Of a stretch of DNA of 64,000 nt, positions 52,301-61,900 are shown in pieces. Positions within the stretch are counted from its first letter, which is position 1. Each line of letters begins with the position of its first letter. This DNA is from Haliclona indistincta (taxonomy: Eukaryota > Porifera > Demospongiae > Haplosclerida > Chalinidae), in NCBI GenBank assembly GCA_964017065.1, contig OZ024790.1, positions 1,916,631 through 1,980,630 of the forward strand. Direction: 5' to 3'. The position numbers were made by a program, and so were the translations under genes. The notes under the pieces were generated by a model that ran no database searches, was not told the origin of the DNA, and was given only the letters and a program-made list of their open reading frames with translations.

Positions 52301-52592
52301 CCAGCCACACTCAAATATGTCAGTATCACAGTGTAGGAGACAAACAGAATGAGAACAAGTTGAGAGATAAACCAAAATTACGATAATACAACTTGATCTC
52401 TACTACATTTTCATCCATAATTCATGATCAGATGAATCAGTAAATGTGTATAGTCGTCTTATCTCTACTCATAGCCTGTATATATCCCACTATACCAGAC
52501 CTTAACTATACGCGAGGATCTCGTGTATGCTACTAACACACTCTCTCACTCACCAGCTTCCTCTGCTGCTCCTCTGTCAAGCGCCTCGTCAT
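43343..52592 (-). CDS. ROC gene C: complete ankyrin-ROC-COR protein with a divergent death domain
   Basis: Ten minus-strand exons in phase: 52554-52592 (start), 51700-51801, 50755-50856, 49157-49180 (microexon), 48930-49028, 48553-48625, 43922-46006 (GTPase/COR), 43808-43864, 43688-43753, 43343-43635. They sum to 980 codons including stop. Ankyrin repeats (YGWTALITAAAYGRTAIV.., YSRTACHYAAMKGRLEVV.., DGRTPLELAKQ..) precede the P-loop GPPGVGKT, DSGGQPSF and GTHADKH. The linker is one exon shorter than in gene B. The last exon encodes a different death domain (ISAKWKRVGVSLGIEQNDLDAID..CFSDVFTCWQQQ..ADWATLVTVLRSNF). hAT-like insertions lie in its introns (49363-49673 and 51873-52207), outside the exons. 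Confidence 0.85.
43922..46006 (-). CDS. GTPase/ROC-COR exon of gene C
   Basis: 2085 nt, one codon shorter than in A and B but with the same borders and phase (acceptor TTCACAG, donor GTGAGTG). The G1, G3 and G4 motifs are conserved. Divergence from A/B is concentrated in the proline-rich insert and around the G4 loop. Confidence 0.88.
46007..48552. other. Gene C intron between last ankyrin exon and GTPase exon
   Basis: 2.5 kb. 47600-48540 matches the gene B intron (31200-32640, minus the 31783-32380 element). 46100-47590 contains TCATTGTCGCTTGGCAATGA (near 46098) and otherwise no recognised element or exon. Confidence 0.5.
49363..49673. mobile_element. hAT-like non-autonomous element with 5-bp duplication
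   Basis: Ends CAGGCGCGTATGCAC and, inverted, CAGTGGCGTAGCCAGC. Flanked by GGTAG at 49358-49362 and 49674-49678; genes A and B have the empty site CATTGGTAGATGG. CAGTGGCGTAGC-type ends are common in animal hAT elements. 311 bp, A+T-poor near the right end (GCGCGCTCCGCGCGC). Confidence 0.8.
51873..52207. mobile_element. hAT-like non-autonomous element with 8-bp duplication
   Basis: Ends CAGGGCCGTAGCAAGC and, inverted, CAGAGCCGTAGCAAGC. Flanked by CCCTCTCC at 51865-51872 and 52208-52215; the empty site is near 36090 in gene B and 20515 in gene A. An internal inverted pair (GGTCCGGCTTTGGCCGGACC) follows the left end, and AAGCCGGACCAGTAA precedes the right end. 335 bp. Confidence 0.88.
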
Positions 52593-53131
52593 CTCGATCT
52601 CAGCATCTCATGATCCTCGAGTTGTAGTCACACTGTTACTAGTCACGAGGCAGGACAGATCAAACGAGAGAGAGAGACCACAGAGCACTGAAGCAAGAAA
52701 GAGCAAGCAAGCCCTGCAGCAACGAAGCAAGTCAACTGACCAGCTAACCATCGATAACTAGCCCCGCGCTAAAAATTAATCTCATACGCATGTGCAATAG
52801 CAGCACGTTCTACACACAACGTACGCAGCATTGACAAAACACAGCTCATATCGTACATATCAGATTCAGACTCAGTAGCATATATTATAATTATAAATCA
52901 TTGTTCATAATAGTTACACTGTGCAATTTAGTGTTATGAAGTGTTATCTATTTTAGTTGTTCTATTCTTAGTACAGTAGTGATGTCATCATTGTATCATT
53001 GTCTGGTCTTGTTGTGTATTGATGTTGTATCATTCTAGTATAAATATGTGTGCTGTGCTTGTATTGAGATATGATCTTACAATTTGTCACTAAACTATTG
53101 ATCTAGTTACTACACTGCACTGGAACTATAA

Positions 53132-53502
53132 TAAAAAAGGACACAAACAAGAAAATAAAAAGATTTCTATCGAAATCAAATGGATGTAGGGTTGTGAAAT
53201 CTACTACTGGTCTACAATGTAATCTAACAAGGAACAAGCATGGAATGGTAACACGATTGACTTGCTAACAGACCATAGATCCCTACATCAGTGGCTGCTG
53301 TGGTTGGCTATAGCTAGTTCAGCTAGTTGCTGTTGACAGCCACTGATGTAGGGATCTATGGTCTGTTAGCAAGTCAATCGTGTTACCATTCCATGCTTGT
53401 TCCTTGTTAGATTACATTGTAGACCAGTAGTAGATTTCACAACCCTACATCCATTTGATTTCGATAGAAATCTTTTATTTTCTTGTTTGTGTCCTTTTTT
53501 CT
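53132..53502. repeat. Foldback hairpin H1, 166-bp arms
   Basis: The left arm 53132-53297 is an almost perfect reverse complement of 53337-53502, with a 39-bp loop. The arms contain AAGGACACAAACAAGAAAAT and CCATAGATCCCTACATCAGT. The same hairpin recurs at 60708-61056 and 62285-62671. Confidence 0.9.
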
Positions 53503-54292
53503 TTTTCGGTGAAGTGCAGTTCAATATCATGCACGAACTGAGCCGTCTTTGTCATGGTTTCCACCATTGGTTTAGTTTTCCAGTTGCTGATGGCTTTTCT
53601 TTATTATTAACAATTTTAAACTTGTAGCTAAAAATGATTGTTATGATGTACACATCAGTTCGCCTACGCATGCATGCAGATGTACGTCGGTTATAATTAT
53701 CTGGCAAGCGCCGAATGGTGATCCTACACGAGCTTGCCGTTATTCGAAGACTCCAGACAAAATATGTGTTCTCCGTGATTCATACGGCGGGGCGATACTG
53801 AAGCTAGTGCTTGGTCACGTGCGCTAGCCACTGCTTGGTCACGTGCGTATTGCGCAATCACAATAATGGCGCCTAACACTTAGCTGACAATGGATCACGA
53901 TCGAGAACTCGCGGAATTTAGATCGTCGTTTCGCTAAAAACAATGTTCAAAAGGCACCTGCCAGGAGAATTTCACGACTGTTCGTGGGTGTTTTGGTCTT
54001 GGCACTGCTCGCATAAAGGCGCTAGGCGAGTGGAAGAAGAAAGAAGAAAACGAAGATGACGAAACTCGATTTTCACCGTTTCCAGGTTCATCACTTTAGC
54101 AACAATTTCGAGCAATCTCCTTGCAACTGTAAGATGGGGAAACGCCAGATAGCAGATCGAGGTGTCTTTGGACGTATAAAATTCATCACCAGGCGAAATA
54201 TCAGCGTTTGAACGCTAATACATTGTATGTAGCCGCCATCTTGTTTTTCCGTTCAACCCTACATAGGGAGGCACTACCGTGCCTCCCTAATT
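53503..54292. mobile_element. Repeat unit adjoining H1, with terminal GGGAGGCAC palindrome
   Basis: Closely matches 61060-62258 minus the element at 61792-62135. It ends with the CCGCCATCTTGTTTTTCCG block, CAACCCTACATA and the palindrome GGGAGGCAC-TACC-GTGCCTCCC, then TAAT. The start is uncertain; H1 may belong to the same element. Final CTAA before T would suit a Helitron end, but the hairpin spacing is unusual. Confidence 0.5.
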
Positions 54293-54420
54293 AAAGCATC
54301 AGTTGTACAGTGTTAGAGTGAAGCAGCTTTGAACTGTGTAGATACAAACACACGATAATCATTAGACAATGAAAATCTTAGTACATGTCCATAAACACAA
54401 CTAATAACCAGCTAGTGTTG
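54290..54420 (-). pseudogene. Short adaptor 3'-end relic
   Basis: Matches 21435-21565 and 40405-40535 (TTAAAGCATCAGTTGTACAG..). It stops abruptly at TAGTGTTG, where sequence homologous to the ROC exon begins. Confidence 0.65.
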
Positions 54421-54765
54421 TGGTGCTGGTGGCTGGTTGAGGAGGAACAGCATGAGATGGATTGAGCTCAATCATCTTCACCTCCTCTGCGATGTATTCG
54501 AGGTAGGCATCGTCATCGAGCTCTGTCCATGTAACATCTCCACTGCCATCGGCTTTGATGCGGTAGAAAGAGATGGCTCTGGTTGCTCGTGTTGCTAACA
54601 GTGTGCTGGTCCTACTAGGAGGAGGTGGCAGGCCAAGCAGGAGATGTCTGATGCCGGTCTTGCCCACACCAGGAGGACCAGTGATGAGAGCTTTAATTAT
54701 AAGCAGTTTAGTGCGACCCTCTCTCATAGCCCTTTGGACTAGCTTTGTGTAGGTAGGAGCTTTTT
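54421..54765 (-). pseudogene. Truncated GTPase exon of ROC gene D
   Basis: Open from acceptor TTTCACAG at 54766 through APTYTKLVQRAMREG and the P-loop GPPGVGKT to the proline-rich insert (PPQPATSTT), then cut and joined to adaptor relic sequence. The G3, G4, COR and death regions are absent, so gene D cannot make a full protein here unless the remainder lies elsewhere. Confidence 0.75.
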
Positions 54766-55025
54766 CTGTGAAAAAAAATAACATAGTAACTGCATGTTTT
54801 GTATTTATTGTTACATATATGTGTCTTTGTATTACATCTTAGTGTACTTATTATTATTATAATCATTGCGTTTGTTTTCACTGAATAAAGTAAATTTAAA
54901 AAGATGTTATAAAGTGTTGCACTCACAATGTAGTTGTAGTAATTCATCTTTAACTTTAACATTTTTCAAATATTAATTTTATTGATTGAAATGATGGACA
55001 AAATTATCATTGCCATAAGACTATA

Positions 55026-55158
55026 AGGAGATGTCTGATGCCGGTCTTGCCCACACCAGGGGGACCAGTAATAAGAGCTTTAATGATAAGCAGTTTAGTG
55101 CGACCCTCTCTCATAGCCCTTTGGACTAGCCTTGTGTAGCTTTGAGTAGTCTTTTCTT
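55026..55158 (-). pseudogene. Second partial copy of the GTPase exon start
   Basis: A 133-bp duplicate holding the acceptor side and the P-loop (TYTRLVQRAMREG.. GPPGVGKTGIRHL), then a break. It lies about 260 bp 5' of the 54421-54765 fragment, so gene D has two tandem P-loop exon starts. Confidence 0.7.
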
Positions 55159-55159
55159 T

Positions 55160-56240
55160 TTCTGTGAATAAAGTACAATGTAGTTGTAGTAATTTTGTCG
55201 TTATAGTGTTCAATTTTTGTAATTTCAATTTTGTTTTTGATTGAAATGACGGACAAAAATTATCATTGCCGCTCAGCAATTATGCCACGCGGTAGACGTG
55301 GCATATTTAGGGTTGAGCGGAAAACAAGATGGCGGCTACACTTAGGCTAAACGCAATAATCCACGTATAATCTTGGCTGTTGACGACATCAGTGGCATTT
55401 AAACTACCTATAGGGGCTATCTTAAGAGGTAAGCGCTTGCAATGAGTCTACTAATAAAAACTATAAGAGCAGTTGCCAGGGGCATGACAAGATGGCGTCT
55501 AGTCTGGAGGCACTAAGTACGGCACGGCCATATCTTCGCCGTACGGGCGTTTCAAGCGAATCTAACGTTCTGAAGCTCCTTGCACGATTTGTGCGATTAC
55601 AAAGAGACCTTTAGAAGCAAAAGAAACCAGGTCTAAGGTGGTAAGCCAGAGTTCACGTGGCCATGGTCACCCGTTTGTTCATCTTCTTCTTTCTTTCTTT
55701 CCTATTCTTCAGAGAGTCTAGCACAGTATTGAGTGAACCAAACGCAACTGATCGTACACAGAAGCAACGCTACCTATGACAGTCAGTGCACCTGATATCT
55801 ATTTAGGCCTAAAACACTGGGATAAGCGAGTATTTCCAGAAAAACAGCGATTTTTGGTCCATAACAGACTCCATTCCATGCCTTCTGGTTGAACTGCGTT
55901 ACTAGGTTACGCCTACTCGCGCACGCCCGTGTATGTAATTATTCTAATACAAGCGCACCTTAGTAAATGGCTTGGAACGCGAGTGCTGCTTCCACTAGGC
56001 ACTAGCTAGCAGCGTTCACAGCAGACACGATCAAATCGTCACTGATTTGCCTGTCAGGCTTGGTAAGAAAGCTAGGCTTAGCTAATGTTGCATGGTACAT
56101 GTTGCATGTAGTGCAGAGCCGATCAAGTGTACAGACCGGTGTGTAGTCACTCCCAGCAGTGGCCTGAATAGTTCTCTTTGCAGTAACACTGTATTAGCAT
56201 AAGTGCCAACTAATTCATGAATAAATAAAAAAGAAAAGAA
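55160..56240. other. Intergenic or intron D, no gene found
   Basis: Includes the inverted terminal block AGGGTTGAGCGGAAAACAAG with the palindrome ATGCCACG..CGTGGCAT at 55280-55305. No supported exon. Confidence 0.4.
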
Positions 56241-56582
56241 ACAAGTAATAAAACATTTTAACAAAAATGCAAAAGATTTAGGGTTGGTACATGTGTCGAA
56301 AAAGTATGGAAACAAGATTGTGAACTTATAGGTAAGTAAACAAGAATTAAAATATAAAGGACTGTAACAATAGCAGTGTAATGCTACCTCCCTAAATTAA
56401 CTGCTTTCTATAGTTGTAGTTAATTTAACAGGGAGGTAACATTACACTGCTATTGTTACAGTCCTTTATATTTTAATTCTTGTTTACTTACCTATAAGTT
56501 CAAAATCTTGTTTCCATACTTTTTCGACACATGTACCAACACTAAATCTCTTGCATTTTTGTTAAAATGTTTTATTACTTGT
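56241..56582. repeat. Near-perfect 160-bp foldback hairpin with a 15-bp loop
   Basis: Left arm 56241-56402 and right arm 56418-56582 are reverse complements with only a few differences. It includes GGGAGGTA next to the loop. Not related in sequence to H1-H3. Confidence 0.9.
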
Positions 56583-57099
56583 AATATCTAGGCATGCAAG
56601 ATGGTGGCTACTCATGTGTGAAAATGAGTTATTACACATATCTCCACTGTTACACATTTCTACTGCATTTTAAGTATACTCTAAGTGGATCTGAAGTGTA
56701 AGCGCAATGTGTGTACAAGTGTGAACAGTGTCTTTATGCATTCATGTTTATACTAATAGTAACAGGGTTAACTGAGAAGAGAAAAGACCAGTGTATTAAT
56801 TCTATTCGACCAACAGTGTGTACAAGAATGTAAAATTGAGGCAATACATGTACCACATTCAAAAACACAGGCCCACAGTCCTCACGTAATATCAGATATC
56901 GTCTGAGCACCTCAACAAAACAAAAGTGACAATGTTCATTAATTTTAGTCATGTTAATTTTGACCATTACCAGAAAAGGAGGACATGACGCGGAATTCAG
57001 TTCACGCGTGGTATACGAATAATTGCACTGCGTATCACGATAAACCACTGACGAGCGCGGGATTTCCATAGTAACAAGAAATGGCGGCGAGCACGAGGA

Positions 57100-58640
57100 C
57101 TACAGCTAGCCAGAACTACTCTTCTCCTGAGGCAGCTGACGGATTATAAGGCGGTCTGAGCAGCTAATCTATACCCAGGACTACCGTCAGCTCCGTCGCC
57201 TATACATCAGAGCTTGGTTTCGGTACTGTAGCGGGTGGTATGACCGTATGAAACCGAGCGACTGTTCCAAACAAGAATATGGAAGGTTAGTACGGTAGTA
57301 CACACTATAGCACCCACGAAATTTAGCCTACGGTACAGGTATGGGCTTCAGATACTCATGTATAGCTGCAGCAATGCTGCTAGTAGTGATGTGTGATAAT
57401 TATAAAGTCTATGGTGTCTTTTGGCAGAGCAATTGTTGTTGCATCTCGTCCCGGGTCGGCTATTGTAAAGAGGAGTCCTGCTGGATAGTGCGGATAGAGA
57501 GTCCTGCTGGATAGAGACATCACTCATTCTGCTAAACAGTATGTTTAATAAGATTCTCATAAACAGTGTGTGTGACTGGTGTTTCCCCCTCACAGATCTG
57601 TCGCCTGTTTGTATTGTCTTATCTTATTGTACTGTTTTAAACTGTTCAATCATACTTGACTATCACTGCATAGAAACTCTAAGAACAATACTAGCATGTA
57701 TTCAAGTCTTTTCAAGAACAAAAGTTTAGAGAGTTCAATCGTAGCTAGTCGTCTCTGGATGCATTTCTTGAACTTAAAGCCTTGCCGAGAGAAAAAGGTA
57801 AAATCAACATTGCTACTGGATGATCAAGAGGTCATTTACTTTGCTACTTGTGTCCAGACAAGGGCTTACACTTGGTTTGAGACTGTTGCGAGAAACAAAG
57901 AAAGAGAGGTGTGGTCAACAATGTATGCAGCCAGCTATTGAGTCAGCAGCTTAGTGCTCTGTCTGAAGCACAAGCCAACACTATTCCTTTATACACACCA
58001 AGACTAGTAAACTTGCCCTTTATACAGTATGCTCTCTGTAAGCTCCAATCGCTCGCAAAAGACGTGTCAATGCTATAGCTATCATTCGGTGGTACAGACG
58101 GTATGCCAGAAGCTCCAGGTAGCTGGTATAGCTTTGTAATGATGCCGTCTACATTGGTTCACAGTCGGGCACAAGAAGACGTTGCTCTCCATCGCTCCAA
58201 AGTCCTGCTGAAATAGCACGATGTTGACAGAGACGCCAGCGGGACGATCTCGGTCGCCATGACTCGGCGGCGACACTGATCGGCAAGCCCCGCGGTGAAG
58301 GGCTTATGAGCACCTAGAGAGACACCATAGACAGTGTCAGCCATTGCGTAAATTTGAATTTGAACTTACAAAAGCAGCTGTTGATACTGTTTGTACAACG
58401 AGGAAGAACTAGAAGATCACCCAACTTTACCCCCAAAAGGGAACGTGTTCCCATGTCCCAGTATAAATTTCGACCATACCATTCGATACCTAAAAAGGCA
58501 CTCTATCAAACCTGGGGCCGGCAAATAGAAAAAGTTTAATCCTTTTCAAGCGACAGTCGTTCAAAATTTGAAAAAACCCATGTTTTTAGACCTCGCCAAT
58601 ACAATTGCAATTGAGCGACGGTCGCGACTTTCAACCCCGT
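57100..58640. other. Unique sequence in intron D, weak coding hints only
   Basis: Holds a Kozak-like ATGGCGGCG at 57081 with a 23-codon frame and an open stretch at 57696-57941 (SLFKNKSLESSIV.. DDQEVIYFATCVQTRAY). Neither could be tied to splice partners or a family. Possibly a degraded insertion. Confidence 0.2.
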
Positions 58641-58922
58641 TTTACACTTTTTATACTAATCAGTAGCCAATGAGCTGAAGTTTGCTCTCTGGGGTGGGCA
58701 AGTATAAATTTGTGTTCACGTCAGCCAGGATGACTGCTAGAAGTTCATCTCCCAATAGAACTAATACATTAACTAAGGGAAGTATACGGACACAAGTTAA
58801 TTTAGTATACGGAAATTGTAACAGGATGTCGTTATTAGCTGGTAATGATGAGTATGGTGTATGTAGCAATATCATATTGTCATGGTAACAGGTGTAACAA
58901 CCATGAGCATAACAATACTCAC

Positions 58923-61900
58923 CAGCTGTCATTAGGTAGTGAACAATGTAATGATTACCACGCTGGTTTGCTAGATCCAGTGGAGTCCTCCCATCCTGCA
59001 GGTAATGATGAAGACACATACACACTATAATGGATACCAATAAAGCCAAAACAACACAAAAAGCAATAATCTCTCAAGCTATGCCTAAGGGCTTATTGAT
59101 TACAGTCAATGAAAATTTCATACATGAATTAAAAATATAATTTTATATCAATAAAATTGGTAGATTGGACAAATTGGTAGAATCAATTCAATTCCGAGAC
59201 AAAAATTCAATTCCGAGCAAATGCCGAGTTTAATATGTATTGCAAGTATCAGCGCTTAATTTTTAGTCCAACACGGAGTTCTGCCCGTGGACAGAATGAA
59301 TGACATACAAACGAACTACTGTATGCCTCATATCTCCGCTTACTGAGGCATATAATGAACAAGAAGCTTGTATTTGTAATATACAAGAGTGTGGGAGCTC
59401 AGGCAACTAATCCTGATCATTTGTTGTCATTATTACACAGCCACAATCACAATAGAGACACTTCATTGATCTACTGCAATGATTCCATGACCACAACGGT
59501 TACATAATTTAACTACGTAACATAGTTAAATGTTCGGTAATGCAACCATCTCAAAAATCAGTCTGGCCGGGGTCAAACACTGGAATCCGCTCAGAGTGCT
59601 ATAACTTTTCATGTGTTTATCACAATTACCCGTGCGCAGTATGCGCGAGGGTTATATGTTCGTGTCCGTCTATATGTGTGTGTGTGTGGACAAAAAACAC
59701 GCCTGTTTGTGTCTTACCGCTTGAAACTCTCCACGAAAACACTCTCTGCAGCTTCTTCACTGAATTTATAGTCCTATGAAGACGTTTTCTGTGCTGGCAA
59801 GCGGCTTGCTCGAGCAGCTAATCCATGGCTTTCTAAAGCGCGTGTCCTTGTAAGAGCACTTTACGGTATTGTGGGTGTGTCACCCAACCTCCTATCCATG
59901 CCGATGTCCTCACTCAGTCTCACATGCACCGTACGTTAGAGCTTCTTGAGGCCTATAGCTACGGTATCAATCTTTCTTGAGGCCTTCTGTGATGTGCCAA
60001 TCAACTGTTAGTACATGTACGCTATCATCTATTTTTATGGAGCTGTCTATGGGCTAGCTGTAACGTGCGTGTTGCAGTACAAATGCTGGAGTAGTCGTGT
60101 TTAGCTCCTAGCTCAGCGCACGGGTATGTGTTCATTGGAACTCTAGTTATATAATGATTACCATCTCACAACATCATGCACACCACACTAGTGACCATAC
60201 AATACACCAGCTAGTCCATTGGCACACAATTTCATCACCTCAGTGACACTCACCTTATCCCTCAGCTGTATGTTGGCTCCATTGGATACTAGTAGCTTCA
60301 CTATCTCCAGGTGACCATTCATAGCAGCCCAGTGACAGGCAGTCTGTGAACCCTAAAAGAGGATAGGAGGAGTACAGCTGGTACTGTAGCACATCAACAA
60401 CAATCACACACTGTAAACACTTCATATTATGACATGAGATGATTTGATGTACAAGATCAAGCTTTAAGAGACAGACTCACTCTGTGACCATCATTACACT
60501 CGTCCTCATGGGTAGTACTATTGGTAGCTAGCTGTCAGTCATGGGCCACACCCACTCAATAGTGTACTATAACACTCATAATTATGACCAATACACATTA
60601 CAAACACAAGAAATTCTAAGAGAGGCTCATTGGTAGACGAGAATAATTTTATAGTGATCATGTCATTACCAGCCTCCACAATACTACAATACCACATGTT
60701 CAAAGAAAATTAAAAAGATTTCTAGCGAAATCAAAGGGATGTAGGGTTGTGAAATCTACCACTGGTTCACAATGTAAACTAACAAGGAACAAGCATGGAA
60801 TGGTAACACAATTGACTTGCTAACAGACCACAGATCCCTACATCAGTGGCTGGTGTGGTTGACCTACTTGTTGACTGCTGACACCTGACGTGCATTCAGC
60901 TTGTGTACAGCCACTGATGTAGGGATCTATGGTCTGTTAGCAAGTCAATTGTGTTACCATTCCATGCTTGTTCCTTGTTAGTTTACATTGTGAACCAGTG
61001 GTAGATTTCACAACCCTACATCCTTTTGATTTCGATAGAAATCTTTTTAATTTTCTTGTTTGTGTCCTTTTCAATTTTTTAGTGAAGTGCAGTTCAAATA
61101 ATTATCATGGACGTACTGAGCCGCCTGTTCCACCGTTGTTTAGTTTCTTGTTGTTGATGGCTTTTATTACTTTTAAACTTATAGTAAAAAATATTTGTTA
61201 TGCTATACTATCAGCTCGCCTACGCATGTATGCATGCAGTGCATACGAGCCCCGCACACACTTGCTTGTATAGACCTGTACGGCAGTTTTAATTATCTGG
61301 CAAGTGCAGAATGGTGATCCCATACGAGCTTACCTTTCTTTTAAGGCTCCAGACAAATATGTGTTCTCCGAGATCCATACGGCGTGGCGATGCTCAAGCT
61401 GTGCTTGGTCACGTGCGCTAACCACTGCTTGGTCACGTGCGTATTGCGCAATCACAATAATGGCATTGAACACTAAGCTGACAATGGTTCACAATCGAGA
61501 AATGGCTGAATTTATATCGTCGTTTCGCAAAAAACGAAGTTCAAAAGGCACCTGCCAGGAGAATTTCACGACTGTTAGTGGGTGTTTTGGTCTCGGCATT
61601 GCTCGCGTAAAGGCGCTAGGCGCGCTGAAGAAGAAAGAAAGAAGAAAGAAAGAAGAAAACGAAGATGACGAAACTCGATTTTCACCGTTTCCAGGTACGT
61701 CACTTCAGTATACATAACAACTTCTAACAATCTCCTTGCTACTGTAAGATGGGCCAACGCCAGAGAGCCGATTTAGGTGTCTTTTGACGTACAATACCGT
61801 TCACAAGTAAGTGTACTCAAACCCGCGGGCTAAACGCGCGTAACTCGGGGGTGCCCGCGGGTCCGTGAACGTGTACCCGCTGCCCGCACCACACTAACCC

